This document shows positions 1 through 9,138 of a stretch of 64,000 nt of DNA, piece by piece (position 1 is the stretch's first letter; the number at the start of each line of letters is the position of its first letter). Source of the stretch: Limosilactobacillus frumenti DSM 13145 (GTDB taxonomy: Bacteria > Bacillota > Bacilli > Lactobacillales > Lactobacillaceae); contig NZ_AZER01000016.1 of NCBI RefSeq assembly GCF_001436045.1, forward strand, positions 62,001 to 126,000. The letters are read 5' to 3'. Made by a program: the position numbers and the translations under genes. The notes under the pieces are model-generated. The model did not search any database, was not told the DNA's origin, and saw nothing but the letters and a program-made list of their open reading frames with translations.

Positions 1-1
1 C

Positions 2-1216
2 CATGCTCAAGCAGCAAAGACACCAATCATTGTTGCTGTTAACAAGATTGATAAGCCAGGTGCTAACCCTGAACGAGTGGTTGAAGAACTGGCTAAGTAT
101 AACTTAATTCCTGAAGACTGGGGTGGCGATACCATCTTTGTCAACATTTCTGCTAAGTTCGGTAAGAATATTGACGAATTATTGGATATGATCCAATTGC
201 AGGCTGAAATGATGGAATTGAAGGCTAACCCCGATCAAAATGGTGCTGGTTCCGTTGTTGAAGCTCGTCTGGATCAAGGAAAAGGCTCCGTTGCAACTGT
301 CTTAGTACAACAGGGGACATTGCATGTCGGTGACCCAATCGTTGTTGGTAATACTTATGGTCGTGTTCGGACTATGACGAACGAAAATGGTCGACGGATC
401 AAAGAAGCTACTCCATCAACACCTGTCGAAATTACGGGTCTAAATGCTGTTCCAGAAGCCGGGGATCGGTTCGTTGTCTTTGATGATGAAAAGACCGCCC
501 GGGCTGCTGGTGAAAAGCGTGCTGAACACGCGCAAGAGGAAGAATGGAAGCGGACTTCACATGTTACCCTTGATAACTTGTTTGCAACAATGAAGGAAGG
601 CCAAATGAAGACCTTGCCATTGATCATTAAGGCCGATGTTCAAGGGTCGGTAGAAGCCCTGAGTCAAAGCCTGCAGAAGATCAAGGTTGACGGTGTTCGG
701 GTTGACATTATTCACCAAGCAGTTGGTGCCATTAATGAATCAGATGTCACATTGGCTGAGGCATCAAATGCCGTTATTATTGGGTTTAACGTTCGGCCAA
801 CACCGTCTGCTCAATCATTAGCTGACTCCACGAACATTGACATTCGTCTGCACCGGGTTATTTACAATGCGATTGACGAAGTTGAGAAGGCAATGAAGGG
901 GATGCTTGAACCAGTCTACAAAGAAGAAACGATTGGTCAGGTTGAAGTTCGTCAGCTTTACAAAGCTTCTAAAGTCGGTACTATCGCTGGTGGAATGGTA
1001 ACTACTGGTAAAATCACTCGTGATTCGAAGGTACGCCTGGTCCGTGACGGTGTTGTTGTTTACGAAGGTGAACTGGGTAGTTTAAAGCGGTTCAAAGACG
1101 ACGTTAAGGAAGTTAAGGCCGGCTTCGAATGTGGATTGACAATTGAAAACTACAATGATATCAAAGAAAAAGATGTTATTGAAGCTTATCAAATGAAAGA
1201 AGTTCCAGTTAAGTAA
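2..1216 (+). CDS. infB: Translation initiation factor IF-2, 3' part (5' end outside window)
   Basis: IF-2 is the GTPase that places initiator fMet-tRNA on the 30S subunit and promotes 50S joining. The frame is open from base 2 and encodes the last 404 residues. The fragment starts inside the G domain: the G4 motif NKID is at fragment residues 15-18, and the G5-like SAK lies near residue 50. Domain II ([21 protein letters not shown]), domain III and the C-terminal fMet-tRNA-binding domain IV follow. The G1-G3 motifs and the variable N-terminus lie upstream of the window. rbfA follows after 16 bases, the usual Firmicute infB-rbfA order. Identification is firm; the gene is incomplete only because of the window edge. 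Confidence 0.97.
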   Translation, partial: HAQAAKTPIIVAVNKIDKPGANPERVVEELAKYNLIPEDWGGDTIFVNISAKFGKNIDELLDMIQLQAEMMELKANPDQNGAGSVVEARLDQGKGSVATVLVQQGTLHVGDPIVVGNTYGRVRTMTNENGRRIKEATPSTPVEITGLNAVPEAGDRFVVFDDEKTARAAGEKRAEHAQEEEWKRTSHVTLDNLFATMKEGQMKTLPLIIKADVQGSVEALSQSLQKIKVDGVRVDIIHQAVGAINESDVTLAEASNAVIIGFNVRPTPSAQSLADSTNIDIRLHRVIYNAIDEVEKAMKGMLEPVYKEETIGQVEVRQLYKASKVGTIAGGMVTTGKITRDSKVRLVRDGVVVYEGELGSLKRFKDDVKEVKAGFECGLTIENYNDIKEKDVIEAYQMKEVPVK

Positions 1217-1232
1217 ACTGAGGTGATATTCC

Positions 1233-1592
1233 ATGGTTAACAAGCGTTATCGTGTTGACCGTTTAGCTGGTGAAATCCAGCGAGAGGTTGACGATATTCT
1301 CTTGAAACGGGTCCGTGACCCGCGAGTTCAAGGGGTTACGATTACGGGGGTTGATGTTACCGGTGATCTCCAACAAGCAACTATTTATTACACCATCCTG
1401 TCTGATAAAGCATCAGATGGTGAAAAGACTCAAGCAGGCTTAGATAAAGCGACTGGCTTAATTCGGAGTGAATTGGGTGCACGGTTGAATATCTTTAAGA
1501 CTCCCGAGATTAAATTTGAACGAGATAAGTCGATTGCTTATGGTAGTCGGATTGACCAATTAATCAATCAACTTCATCAGCAAGAAAAGTAA
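1233..1592 (+). CDS. rbfA: 30S ribosome-binding factor A
   Basis: RbfA is a single KH-like domain protein that binds immature 30S subunits and helps 16S rRNA 5'-end maturation, especially in the cold. The 119-residue length is normal. Visible family features are the basic N-terminus (NKRYRVDRLAGEIQREV), the RDPRVQGVTITGVDV segment that covers the KH-like core, and the C-terminal FERDKSIAYGSRIDQLI. The ATG at 1233 follows a GAGGTGA ribosome-binding site. It is 16 bases after infB and is probably cotranscribed with it, ending at the hairpin at 1597-1636. Confidence 0.96.
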   Translation: MVNKRYRVDRLAGEIQREVDDILLKRVRDPRVQGVTITGVDVTGDLQQATIYYTILSDKASDGEKTQAGLDKATGLIRSELGARLNIFKTPEIKFERDKSIAYGSRIDQLINQLHQQEK

Positions 1593-1596
1593 TAAG

Positions 1597-1636
1597 AAAC
1601 GGGGTTATGGTGACTAAAACCACAACCCCGTTTTTA
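1597..1636 (+). terminator. Intrinsic terminator after rbfA
   Basis: A 14-base arm (AACGGGGTTATGGT, 1598-1611) pairs with ACCACAACCCCGTT (1619-1632) with one internal mismatch and is followed by a T run. It separates infB-rbfA from truB, although partial read-through into truB is likely because no clear promoter is seen before truB. Confidence 0.85.
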
Positions 1637-1649
1637 TAGGAGGATTAAC

Positions 1650-2555
1650 ATGGATGGAATTATTCCTTTGTATAAAGAGCGCGGGATGACTAGCTTTGAC
1701 TGTATTCGCCGTTTACGTAATCTTTTAAAAACAAAGAAAATCGGTCATTCTGGGACCCTTGATCCTTCGGTCGATGGTGTCTTACCCATTTGCGTTGGTG
1801 CCGCGACAAAAGTTGTGCCATACTTGATGGCTTCTGGAAAAGTCTACCAGGGGGAATTATTAATTGGTAAAGCTACTGAAACTGAAGACCTTGATGGGGC
1901 AGTGATTGAAACCGCAAAGGTTTCACATGCTATTACAAATACTACTATTCAAGATGCAATGAATAAATTGACTGGTCAAGTTCGGCAACAACCACCTATG
2001 TATTCAGCGGTGAAGGTTCATGGCAAGCGTTTATATGAATATGCCCGTGCCGGTGAAACTGTTGAACGACCAGTGCGGACCGTCCAAGTAGATTCATTTC
2101 AGTTATTGCGGACAAAGTTTGATGAGAAAACTCAGAGCCAGCGGGTTACTTTTCGTGTTGCCTGTGGCAAGGGAACTTATATTCGGACCCTTGTGGTTGC
2201 TTTGGCCCGCCAACTGGGTTTCCCGGGGACAATGAGTTCTCTGACGCGAATTAAGAGTGGCGGTTTTACATTAGAAGATACACTCAGCCTAGATGATGTT
2301 CAAAATGCCTTAGCCAGCCAAAGTCTGTCCAAGTTGATTTTCCCGTTGGATGCGGTTTTTAGTGATTATCCGCATGTGGTTCTTACCACTGACCAGTGGC
2401 ACTATATGCAACATGGTTCCTGGTTTAAGAGTAGCGAATTGGACACTAATGCTGAAACCGTTGCATTGGTATATAATAATCAGGTTAAGGCGATTTACCA
2501 TATCGATGCAGATGGACAAAATTACAAGCCTCAAACAATGCTGCGATTGAATTAG
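1650..2555 (+). CDS. truB: tRNA pseudouridine(55) synthase
   Basis: TruB converts U55 of the tRNA T-loop to pseudouridine. The 301-residue protein carries the catalytic motif HSGTLDPSVDGVLP near residues 35-48, in which the Asp of LDP is the family nucleophile, and the conserved GKVYQGELLIGKATETED and CGKGTYIRTLV segments. The C-terminal ~80 residues form a short PUA-like tail typical of Firmicute TruB. The start has a strong RBS (TAGGAGG). ribF follows 12 bases later, so the two are probably translated from one mRNA. Confidence 0.96.
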   Translation: MDGIIPLYKERGMTSFDCIRRLRNLLKTKKIGHSGTLDPSVDGVLPICVGAATKVVPYLMASGKVYQGELLIGKATETEDLDGAVIETAKVSHAITNTTIQDAMNKLTGQVRQQPPMYSAVKVHGKRLYEYARAGETVERPVRTVQVDSFQLLRTKFDEKTQSQRVTFRVACGKGTYIRTLVVALARQLGFPGTMSSLTRIKSGGFTLEDTLSLDDVQNALASQSLSKLIFPLDAVFSDYPHVVLTTDQWHYMQHGSWFKSSELDTNAETVALVYNNQVKAIYHIDADGQNYKPQTMLRLN

Positions 2556-2567
2556 GAGGTCATCACG

Positions 2568-3539
2568 ATGGAAGTGATTCGGCTACACTATCCCCTTAAA
2601 CAAAACAAGATCCCTAATGAACCAGTTGTGTTAGCAATGGGTTTCTTTGATGGTGTTCATCGTGGTCACCAGCAGGTTATTTTGCAGGGACAAAAGGAAG
2701 CTAATAAGCGGCATTTGCCATTAGCTGTTCTTACATATGACCATGCCCCGGGGATTGTTTACCAAGAATATCCCGGTGGTTATCGCTACTTGTCATTGCT
2801 TCGTCGGAAGATGGATTTACTAACGCAATTGGGGGTTGATCGTGTATATTTGATGAGCTTTACTTCCCAATTTGCCGCACTGTCACCGCAATCTTTTGTT
2901 GATGATTTTCTGATGGCCCTTCATCCGCAAGTCGTAGTTGCCGGGTTTGATCATACTTATGGACATAAAGACGTTGCTAACATGCAAAAATTACCGGGAT
3001 ATGCACGCGGGCGGTTTGATGTTGTGACGGTTCCAAAGTACACAACGAAGGCTGGTCAGAAGGTCGGTTCGACTGCTATTCGGCACTTATTGGACAAAGG
3101 ACAAATTGCAGAAGCCAATCAACAGTTAGGATATTATTACGTTACGACCGGTTTAGTAGTACATGGTTTAGCACGGGGTCGTACATTGGGCTTTCCGACC
3201 GCCAATATTGAGTGGCCGTGTCACCAGTGGATTCCCGCAGTGGGAGTTTATGTTGTCCAGTTAAAGATATCTGATGGTCCATGGATCGGCGGAATGGCTA
3301 GTGTTGGTTATAACATTACTTTTGGCAAAGCCCGCCACAAGACCTTAGAGATCAATTTGTTTAATTTTCATGAAATGATATACGGTGAAGCAGTCCAAGT
3401 TCGCTGGATTACTAAACTACGTGGCGAAGTAAAGTTTAATGATGCTAACGGACTTGTTGCCCAATTGAAACAAGATCAAATTGATTCGGAGAAGTGTCTT
3501 GCTCATTTACCAGTGATTGATCATCAAATTGTTAAATAA
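2568..3539 (+). CDS. ribF: Bifunctional riboflavin kinase / FMN adenylyltransferase
   Basis: RibF makes FMN from riboflavin and then FAD. The 323-residue protein has an N-terminal nucleotidyltransferase domain with the HxGH-like motif in GFFDGVHRGHQ near residues 26-36, and a C-terminal flavokinase domain starting about residue 180, marked by GRTLGFPTANIEW (the PTAN motif). The same window contains a riboflavin transporter (ribU) but no riboflavin synthesis genes, which fits a cell that imports the vitamin and activates it with this enzyme. It is the last gene before a strong bidirectional terminator. Confidence 0.96.
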   Translation: MEVIRLHYPLKQNKIPNEPVVLAMGFFDGVHRGHQQVILQGQKEANKRHLPLAVLTYDHAPGIVYQEYPGGYRYLSLLRRKMDLLTQLGVDRVYLMSFTSQFAALSPQSFVDDFLMALHPQVVVAGFDHTYGHKDVANMQKLPGYARGRFDVVTVPKYTTKAGQKVGSTAIRHLLDKGQIAEANQQLGYYYVTTGLVVHGLARGRTLGFPTANIEWPCHQWIPAVGVYVVQLKISDGPWIGGMASVGYNITFGKARHKTLEINLFNFHEMIYGEAVQVRWITKLRGEVKFNDANGLVAQLKQDQIDSEKCLAHLPVIDHQIVK

Positions 3540-3543
3540 AAAC

Positions 3544-3588
3544 AGGACCAGGATGTTTGCTTAAATAAATATCCTGGTCCTATTTTCA
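3544..3588. terminator. Bidirectional terminator between ribF and the convergent small gene
   Basis: A perfect 11-bp stem (AGGACCAGGAT at 3544-3554 with ATCCTGGTCCT at 3571-3581) is flanked by A-rich sequence on the left and T-rich sequence on the right. It can therefore serve ribF on the plus strand and the converging gene on the minus strand. Confidence 0.85.
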
Positions 3589-3589
3589 T

Positions 3590-3961
3590 TTAATGACGAC
3601 TGGCTCGGTAATTGCCAGATCCCTTGATTTTATGAACTTTACGTTTAAATTTAGTTCCACCATCGGAATACAATTTAAAATGACGCATCTTGGCTTCGAA
3701 GGGGCTCCCTGATAAGCGAATGCTGACCCACCGCCGCATCACATCAGCCATATTTTCCAATTGTTCTAGTTGCTTTGGGTTGCCTTCCTTAACAGCTGCA
3801 TCATGAATATCATCGTTTAAGCGGTGGACTAAGTTATTATGGTAATCTAATAGCTCGCGGGTGAGTGGGGCATTGCGATACTGATTAAATAACTTTTGAA
3901 TGAGCTCCATTGCTTCACGAACATTGTGTGGTTGTACGTAACGATGCTGTTTATGCTTCAT
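3590..3961 (-). CDS. Conserved hypothetical basic protein, 123 aa
   Basis: I do not recognise a named family. The frame is open further upstream, but the ATG at 3961 is chosen because it is preceded on the minus strand by AAGGAGATT at a suitable distance and starts a hydrophilic protein (MKHKQHRYVQPHNVREAMEL). The protein looks helical in its first ~90 residues and ends with a strongly basic tail (KFKRKVHKIKGSGNYRASRH). There is no signal peptide or membrane segment. The basic tail suggests RNA or ribosome contact, which is inference only. It is divergent from hrcA, and its promoter must lie in or next to the CIRCE region. Confidence 0.75.
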   Translation of the reverse strand: MKHKQHRYVQPHNVREAMELIQKLFNQYRNAPLTRELLDYHNNLVHRLNDDIHDAAVKEGNPKQLEQLENMADVMRRWVSIRLSGSPFEAKMRHFKLYSDGGTKFKRKVHKIKGSGNYRASRH

Positions 3962-3995
3962 GGAATAATCTCCTTGAAAATAACTTTGACATTTC

Positions 3996-4024
3996 TTGAC
4001 TTTTAGGACACTGATTGGTATATT
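3996..4024 (+). promoter_or_regulatory. Promoter of the hrcA-grpE-dnaK operon
   Basis: TTGACT (3996-4001) and TATATT (4019-4024) are separated by 17 bases and lie just before the CIRCE element, as expected for a sigma-A promoter repressed by HrcA. TATTAT at 4021-4026 is an alternative -10. Confidence 0.7.
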
Positions 4025-4035
4025 ATACAGTGTGT

Positions 4036-4062
4036 TTAGCACTTGGACTATTAGAGTGCTAA
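4036..4062 (+). promoter_or_regulatory. CIRCE operator (HrcA binding site)
   Basis: The 27-base element reads TTAGCACTT, nine spacer bases, then GAGTGCTAA. It matches the CIRCE consensus TTAGCACTC-N9-GAGTGCTAA at 17 of 18 arm positions. It lies between the promoter and the hrcA ribosome-binding site, so HrcA would repress its own operon until heat stress. Only one CIRCE was seen; dnaJ further downstream does not have one. Confidence 0.95.
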
Positions 4063-4077
4063 AAGGAAGTGATAATA

Positions 4078-5130
4078 ATGCTAACACAGCGTCAAAAGAA
4101 GATCCTGCAAGCGATTGTACGTCAATACACGTCAACAGGTCAACCAGTCGGCTCGAAGCACTTGGTGGAAAAATTGCCATTCAAGGTTAGCTCCGCGACT
4201 GTTCGTAACGAGATGGTTGTCTTGGAAAAGAATGGTTTGATTAATAAACAGCATTCTTCGTCAGGACGGGTGCCTTCGAAAAAGGGGTACCGCTATTACG
4301 TTGACCATCTCCTAGATCCGTCAGCAGTGACGGATAATGACCTGTTAGTCATTCAGAATTCGTTAGGGGATAACTACCAGAAGATTGATGAAATTGTTTC
4401 TCATTCAGCTGATATTCTTTCCAACTTGACTTCATACACTGCCTTTGCACTAAAGCCTGAGCAGGCAGATGTGCGACTTAGTGGATTCCGTTTGGTTCCA
4501 TTAGGAGACCAAAAAGTCATCGCGATCCTCGTGACTGATTCTGGTAATGTGGAGAGTCAATCGTTCACACTTCCACGGAATGTTGATACTGAGGCAATTG
4601 AGTCAGTTGTTCGGCTGATTAATGACCAGTTAGTTGGTCATGAGTTGTCTGAGGTTGTAAAGCGGCTCAATACCGATATTCCGATTAAGGTTACGCACTA
4701 TCTGGAAAGCCCCGAAGGATTCCTGGATATCTTTGACAGTGTCCTGAAGAATGCTGCCCGGGATCGTTTCTATGTTGGCGGTCGGTTAAACCTGTTGGGC
4801 TTTTCTGATCACCAGGATCCACATGACCTGCAAACAATTTACCGTTTATTGGATCAAAGTGATAGTTTATCACATCTGTTAGATGCAGATTCCAAGCCTG
4901 ACGGTGGTGTTCATGTCCGGATAGGTAACGAAATTGCGGATAATCAAGTATTGGATGATTATAGTTTAATCACTGCTACTTATGACGTTGATCAATATGG
5001 TAAGGGCATCATTGCGGTGCTCGGTCCAACGAGGATGCCATATTCGCGGACGATTGGGATTGTTAATGCCTTTCGTCAGGAGTTAGCAAAACGATTGTTA
5101 GGTTATTATCGTCATTTTTATGATTCATAG
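4078..5130 (+). CDS. hrcA: Heat-inducible transcription repressor HrcA
   Basis: HrcA binds CIRCE as a dimer and represses class I heat-shock genes. The ATG at 4078 is chosen over an in-frame GTG at 4069 because the latter overlaps the AAAGGAAG ribosome-binding site. The 350-residue protein has an N-terminal winged helix (LTQRQKKILQAIVRQYTSTGQPVGSK and SSATVRNEMVVLEKNGLI) that includes the DNA-recognition helix, then SGRVPSKKGYRYYVD, a GAF-like middle domain, and the conserved C-terminal GPTRMPYSRTIGIVN. It heads the operon hrcA-grpE-dnaK and is autoregulated through the CIRCE immediately upstream. Confidence 0.97.
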   Translation: MLTQRQKKILQAIVRQYTSTGQPVGSKHLVEKLPFKVSSATVRNEMVVLEKNGLINKQHSSSGRVPSKKGYRYYVDHLLDPSAVTDNDLLVIQNSLGDNYQKIDEIVSHSADILSNLTSYTAFALKPEQADVRLSGFRLVPLGDQKVIAILVTDSGNVESQSFTLPRNVDTEAIESVVRLINDQLVGHELSEVVKRLNTDIPIKVTHYLESPEGFLDIFDSVLKNAARDRFYVGGRLNLLGFSDHQDPHDLQTIYRLLDQSDSLSHLLDADSKPDGGVHVRIGNEIADNQVLDDYSLITATYDVDQYGKGIIAVLGPTRMPYSRTIGIVNAFRQELAKRLLGYYRHFYDS

Positions 5131-5142
5131 GAGGCGAAGATA

Positions 5143-5724
5143 GTGGCTAAGAAGGAAGATGCAAAGTCTGCTGACTCACAAAAGCAACAAACTAGTCAAG
5201 CAAAGCAAACGACGGGGCACCAAAAGGCTACTGCCAAGAAAGCAAAGGCACCATCAAAAGAAGAGCAACTTCAAAAACAGGTGGCTGACTTGCAAAAAAA
5301 GCTTGATGACAAAGATGACCAGTACTTGCGGGCAGAAGCAGAAATTCAAAATATGACAACACGTTTTAATAAAGAACGTGCTCAAATTTTGAAATATGAT
5401 GGACAAGATTTAGCAAAGTCCATCTTACCAGTGTTAGACAATCTTAAGCGAGCCCTCCAGATCAAAGTGACCGATGATAACGGCAAACAATTGATGAAGG
5501 GAATTCAAATGACCCATGATCACTTAGTGGCAGCATTGAAGGATCATGGCATTACTGAGATTGAGGCTGAAGGTAAACCCTTTGATCCGAACCTTCACCA
5601 GGCAGTTCAGACTGTTCCGGTGCAGGGTGATCAAAAGCCAGATACAGTTGCAAAGGTGTTGCAAGCTGGTTATCAGCTAAAAGATCGTGTTTTACGGCCA
5701 TCAATGGTTGTTGTGACACAATAA
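5143..5724 (+). CDS. grpE: Nucleotide exchange factor GrpE
   Basis: GrpE releases ADP from DnaK. The GTG start at 5143 sits 8 bases after a full AGGAGG that overlaps the hrcA stop. The 193-residue protein has a charged, Lys/Gln-rich N-terminus, a long coiled coil (about residues 40-95, containing LQKQVADLQKKLDDKDDQYLRAEAE) and the C-terminal beta domain with family signature DPNLHQAVQTVPVQ and YQLKDRVLRPSMVVV. It lies between hrcA and dnaK as in most Firmicutes. Confidence 0.96.
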   Translation: MAKKEDAKSADSQKQQTSQAKQTTGHQKATAKKAKAPSKEEQLQKQVADLQKKLDDKDDQYLRAEAEIQNMTTRFNKERAQILKYDGQDLAKSILPVLDNLKRALQIKVTDDNGKQLMKGIQMTHDHLVAALKDHGITEIEAEGKPFDPNLHQAVQTVPVQGDQKPDTVAKVLQAGYQLKDRVLRPSMVVVTQ

Positions 5725-5757
5725 ATTAGATATCAAATTATAAAGAGGGAAGAAAAC

Positions 5758-7644
5758 ATGGCAAGTAACAAAATTATTGGTATTGATTTAGGTACTACTA
5801 ACTCAGCGGTTGCCGTAATGGAAGGTAAGGAACCAAAGATTATTACCAATCCAGAAGGTAGTCGGACAACTCCATCTGTTGTTGCATTTAAGAATGGTGA
5901 AACTCAAGTTGGTGAAGTTGCTAAGCGGCAAGCTATTACCAATCCAAACACTATTTCATCAATTAAGAGTCACATGGGTGAAGCCGGATACACTGTTGAA
6001 GTTGATGGTAAAAAGTACACTCCACAAGAAATTTCAGCAATGATTCTTCAATACCTGAAGAAGTATGCTGAAGACTACATTGGTGATACTGTTGACAAGG
6101 CGGTTATCACTGTTCCTGCATACTTTAATGATGCTCAACGTCAAGCTACTAAGGATGCTGGTAAGATCGCTGGCCTGGATGTTAAGCGGATCATCAACGA
6201 ACCAACGGCTTCATCACTGGCCTATGGTTTGGACAAGAAGGACAAGGATGAAAAGATCCTGGTTTACGACCTTGGTGGTGGGACTTTCGATGTTTCCATC
6301 CTAGAATTAGGTGACGGGGTCTTCCAAGTTCTCTCAACTAACGGTGATACTCACCTTGGTGGGGATGACTTTGACCAAAAGATCATGGATTGGTTGATCG
6401 ATGGCTTCAAACAAGAACATGGGATTGATCTGTCCAAAGATAAGATGGCATTACAACGTTTGAAGGACGCCGCAGAAAAGGCTAAGAAGGATTTGTCTGG
6501 TGTTCAAGAAGCTCAAATCAGCCTACCATTCATTGCTTCTGGTGATGAAGGCCCTCTGCACTTGGAAAAGACGTTGACGCGTGCTCAATTTAACCAACTG
6601 ACTAATGACTTAGTTGAGCGGACGAAGCAACCAGTTTTGAACGCATTGAAGGATGCTGACTTATCATTCGATGACATTGATGAAGTTATTCTCAATGGTG
6701 GTTCAACTCGTATTCCTGCCGTCCAAGAAATGGTTAAGGAATTAACTGGCAAGGAACCTAACCACTCAATTAACCCAGATGAAGCGGTTGCACTTGGTGC
6801 TGCTATCCAAGGTGGGGTTCTGACCGGTGATGTTAAGGATGTTGTTTTGCTTGATGTTACGCCACTTTCTCTTGGTATCGAAACCATGGGTGGTGTCTTC
6901 ACCAAGTTGATTGATCGGAACACGACGATTCCAACTTCAAAGAGTCAAATCTTCTCTACTGCCGCTGATAATCAATCTGCTGTTGATATTCACGTTCTCC
7001 AGGGTGAACGTCCAATGGCAGCTGATAATAAGACATTAGGGAACTTCCAACTGACTGACATTCCTGCTGCTCCTCGTGGTGTGCCTCAAATTAAGGTTAC
7101 CTTCGATATCGACAAGAACGGGATTGTTAACGTTTCCGCTAAGGATATGGGAACTGGTAAGGAACAAAAGATCGTTATCAAGTCTAACTCCGGTTTGTCC
7201 GACGCCGAAATTGAACGGATGAAGAAGGATGCCGAAGAACATGCCGAAGCCGACAAGAAGAAGAAGGCTGAAGTTGACTTGAAGAACGAAGTTGACCAAG
7301 AACTCTTCCAAGTTGACAAGACTTTGAAGGAAGTTAAGGGCAAGGTTCCTGAAGAAGATATCAAGAAGGCTGAAGATGCTCGTGACGCATTGAAGAAGGC
7401 TAAAGAAAGTGGCAACCTTGATGATATGAAGGCCAAGAAGGATGCTTTGAACAAGGTTATTCAGGACCTGAGTGTCAAGCTTTACCAAAAGGCTCAAGGT
7501 GCTCAAGGTGCTCAAGGCGGTCAAGCCGGTGCAGCTGGTAACAACAATGCTGGTGGCAACAACGACAACAATGGTAATTCCGGCAATGATGGTAATACTG
7601 TTGATGGCGACTTCAAAGATGTTACCCCAGATGATAAGAAGTAA
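5758..7644 (+). CDS. dnaK: Molecular chaperone DnaK (Hsp70)
   Basis: Hsp70 ATPase that binds exposed hydrophobic peptides with DnaJ and GrpE. The 628-residue protein starts with the actin-fold signature [15 protein letters not shown], has [14 protein letters not shown] near residue 170 and [17 protein letters not shown] near residue 310, then the substrate-binding domain and a helical lid. The N-terminal domain lacks the 24-residue loop of Gram-negative DnaK, as is typical in Gram-positives. The tail (about residues 578-620) is low-complexity, rich in Gly, Gln, Ala and Asn, including GAQ repeats. A 13-bp hairpin closes the operon downstream. Confidence 0.98.
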   Translation: MASNKIIGIDLGTTNSAVAVMEGKEPKIITNPEGSRTTPSVVAFKNGETQVGEVAKRQAITNPNTISSIKSHMGEAGYTVEVDGKKYTPQEISAMILQYLKKYAEDYIGDTVDKAVITVPAYFNDAQRQATKDAGKIAGLDVKRIINEPTASSLAYGLDKKDKDEKILVYDLGGGTFDVSILELGDGVFQVLSTNGDTHLGGDDFDQKIMDWLIDGFKQEHGIDLSKDKMALQRLKDAAEKAKKDLSGVQEAQISLPFIASGDEGPLHLEKTLTRAQFNQLTNDLVERTKQPVLNALKDADLSFDDIDEVILNGGSTRIPAVQEMVKELTGKEPNHSINPDEAVALGAAIQGGVLTGDVKDVVLLDVTPLSLGIETMGGVFTKLIDRNTTIPTSKSQIFSTAADNQSAVDIHVLQGERPMAADNKTLGNFQLTDIPAAPRGVPQIKVTFDIDKNGIVNVSAKDMGTGKEQKIVIKSNSGLSDAEIERMKKDAEEHAEADKKKKAEVDLKNEVDQELFQVDKTLKEVKGKVPEEDIKKAEDARDALKKAKESGNLDDMKAKKDALNKVIQDLSVKLYQKAQGAQGAQGGQAGAAGNNNAGGNNDNNGNSGNDGNTVDGDFKDVTPDDKK

Positions 7645-7677
7645 ACTAGCGCGCATACAGGTTAGAGATTAATAAGT

Positions 7678-7714
7678 AAAAGCCTGTGACAAGTGATGTC
7701 ATAGGCTTTTCTTA
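7678..7714 (+). terminator. Intrinsic terminator after dnaK
   Basis: A 13-bp stem (7678-7690 with 7698-7710, one G-U pair) with a 7-base loop is followed by TTTTC. It separates dnaK from dnaJ, which has its own promoter. Confidence 0.85.
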
Positions 7715-7740
7715 TCAACTAGCGTGTTATTAGTTATAAT
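7712..7740 (+). promoter_or_regulatory. Probable dnaJ promoter
   Basis: TTATCA (7712-7717) and a perfect TATAAT (7735-7740) are 17 bases apart, immediately after the dnaK terminator. No CIRCE is visible, so HrcA control of dnaJ would only come from read-through. Confidence 0.6.
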
Positions 7741-7808
7741 GTCGCGTTCTATTCTTGAACATCAAAATATGTTATAACTAAACAAGAATTTATTTATGGG
7801 GGATCCAT

Positions 7809-8966
7809 ATGGCAGAAGAAAGTTATTACGACATTCTAGGAGTTTCCAAAGACGCTTCTGATAGTGATATTAATCATGCTTACCGGCGTTTAGCAGCCAA
7901 GTACCACCCTGATGTCAACCATGCACCAGGTGCAGAAGAGAAGTTTAAGAAGATTAATGAAGCTTACGAAGTTTTGCACGACAAGCAAAAGCGTGCTCAA
8001 TATGATCAATTTGGCTCTGCTGGTCCACAGGGTTCAGGTGGTCAAGGCTTTGGCGGATTTGGTCAGGGTCAAGGCTTCTCACAAGGTTTTGGTGCGGGTG
8101 GCTTTGACGACATCTTCAGTCAGTTCTTTGGCGGCGGTCAACGTCGTCAGGCTGATCCAACAGCTCCACGTCAAGGTCGTGACCTTCAATACACCATGAC
8201 TTTGAAATTTATGGACGCTATTTTTGGTAAGACGACAACCATTAAGTATGACCGTGATGCTGAATGTAAAACCTGTCACGGCACAGGAGCTAAGCCTGGC
8301 AAAGCACCAGTTACTTGTTCACGTTGTGGTGGCCGGGGGTTTATCACCTCTGTTCGGCAAACACCGTTGGGGAACATTCAAACCCAAACAACTTGTCCAG
8401 AATGTAATGGCTCTGGTAAGATCCTCAAGCCAGAAGACCGGTGCACGACCTGCCACGGATCCGGTCATATTCACGAAAAGCATGAACTGGAAGTTAAGAT
8501 TCCTGCTGGTGTTGATGATGGGCAACAAATGCGTCTTCAACACCAAGGGGATGCAGGTGCTAATGGTGGCCCCGCTGGTGACCTTTACATCATCTTCCGC
8601 GTTACGCCGAGCCGTGAATTCCGTCGTGATGGCTCCACAATTTATGTCGATCAAGACATTTCATTTGCTCAAGCTGCTCTTGGTGATCAAGTCAAGGTTA
8701 AGACGGTTCATGGTGACGTTGACTTGAAGATTCCAGCCGGCACACAGTCTGAAACGAACTTCCGGTTGCGGGGCAAGGGTGTTCCACACTTGAACGGTAG
8801 CGGTAATGGTGATGAACATGTGACTGTTCATGTTCGGACACCAAAGAGCCTTAATAAACGGCAACGGGAAGCTATGATGGCCTTTGCCGCAGCTTCCGGT
8901 GAGGATGTCAAGGGTGTTAAAAAGTCCGTCTTGGATAAACTCCGTGATGCCTTTGAAGATAAATAA
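7809..8966 (+). CDS. dnaJ: Chaperone protein DnaJ (Hsp40)
   Basis: DnaJ stimulates the DnaK ATPase and delivers substrates. The 385-residue protein has a J domain (residues 4-70) with the essential HPD in KYHPDVNH, a Gly/Phe-rich linker (about 75-125), four CxxCxGxG zinc repeats (CKTCHGTG, CSRCGGRG, CPECNGSG, CTTCHGSG; about residues 155-225), and the two beta-barrel client-binding domains. It follows dnaK but behind a terminator and a separate promoter, so its expression is partly uncoupled from hrcA-grpE-dnaK. Confidence 0.98.
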   Translation: MAEESYYDILGVSKDASDSDINHAYRRLAAKYHPDVNHAPGAEEKFKKINEAYEVLHDKQKRAQYDQFGSAGPQGSGGQGFGGFGQGQGFSQGFGAGGFDDIFSQFFGGGQRRQADPTAPRQGRDLQYTMTLKFMDAIFGKTTTIKYDRDAECKTCHGTGAKPGKAPVTCSRCGGRGFITSVRQTPLGNIQTQTTCPECNGSGKILKPEDRCTTCHGSGHIHEKHELEVKIPAGVDDGQQMRLQHQGDAGANGGPAGDLYIIFRVTPSREFRRDGSTIYVDQDISFAQAALGDQVKVKTVHGDVDLKIPAGTQSETNFRLRGKGVPHLNGSGNGDEHVTVHVRTPKSLNKRQREAMMAFAAASGEDVKGVKKSVLDKLRDAFEDK

Positions 8967-9002
8967 ACCGAGTTTGTACACTTCAATTTAGTACTAATAA
9001 TT

Positions 9003-9048
9003 GATGACCTCTAGCGTTAGCATTTCTGCGACGCTAGGGGTCATTTTG
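9003..9048 (+). terminator. Intrinsic terminator after dnaJ
   Basis: TGACCTCTAGCGT pairs with ACGCTAGGGGTCA across a short loop and is followed by a TTTT tract. It ends the chaperone region. Confidence 0.85.
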
Positions 9049-9138
9049 GTGGCTAATTAGGGATTCCCTTTTCCATCGGTGAGGGGTCTTTGGTATACTA
9101 GACGTAGTATTTTGGTAGAAAGTAGTGAGTAGATAACA

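Noticed and set aside
7501-7600. Short GCTCAAGGT repeats as a tandem repeat locus
   Set aside because: They encode the low-complexity Gly/Ala/Gln tail of DnaK, which is common in the family.
7036-7656. 206-codon open frame opposite the 3' end of dnaK
   Set aside because: It is the antisense shadow of dnaK, produced by its biased codons; no ribosome-binding site or domain.
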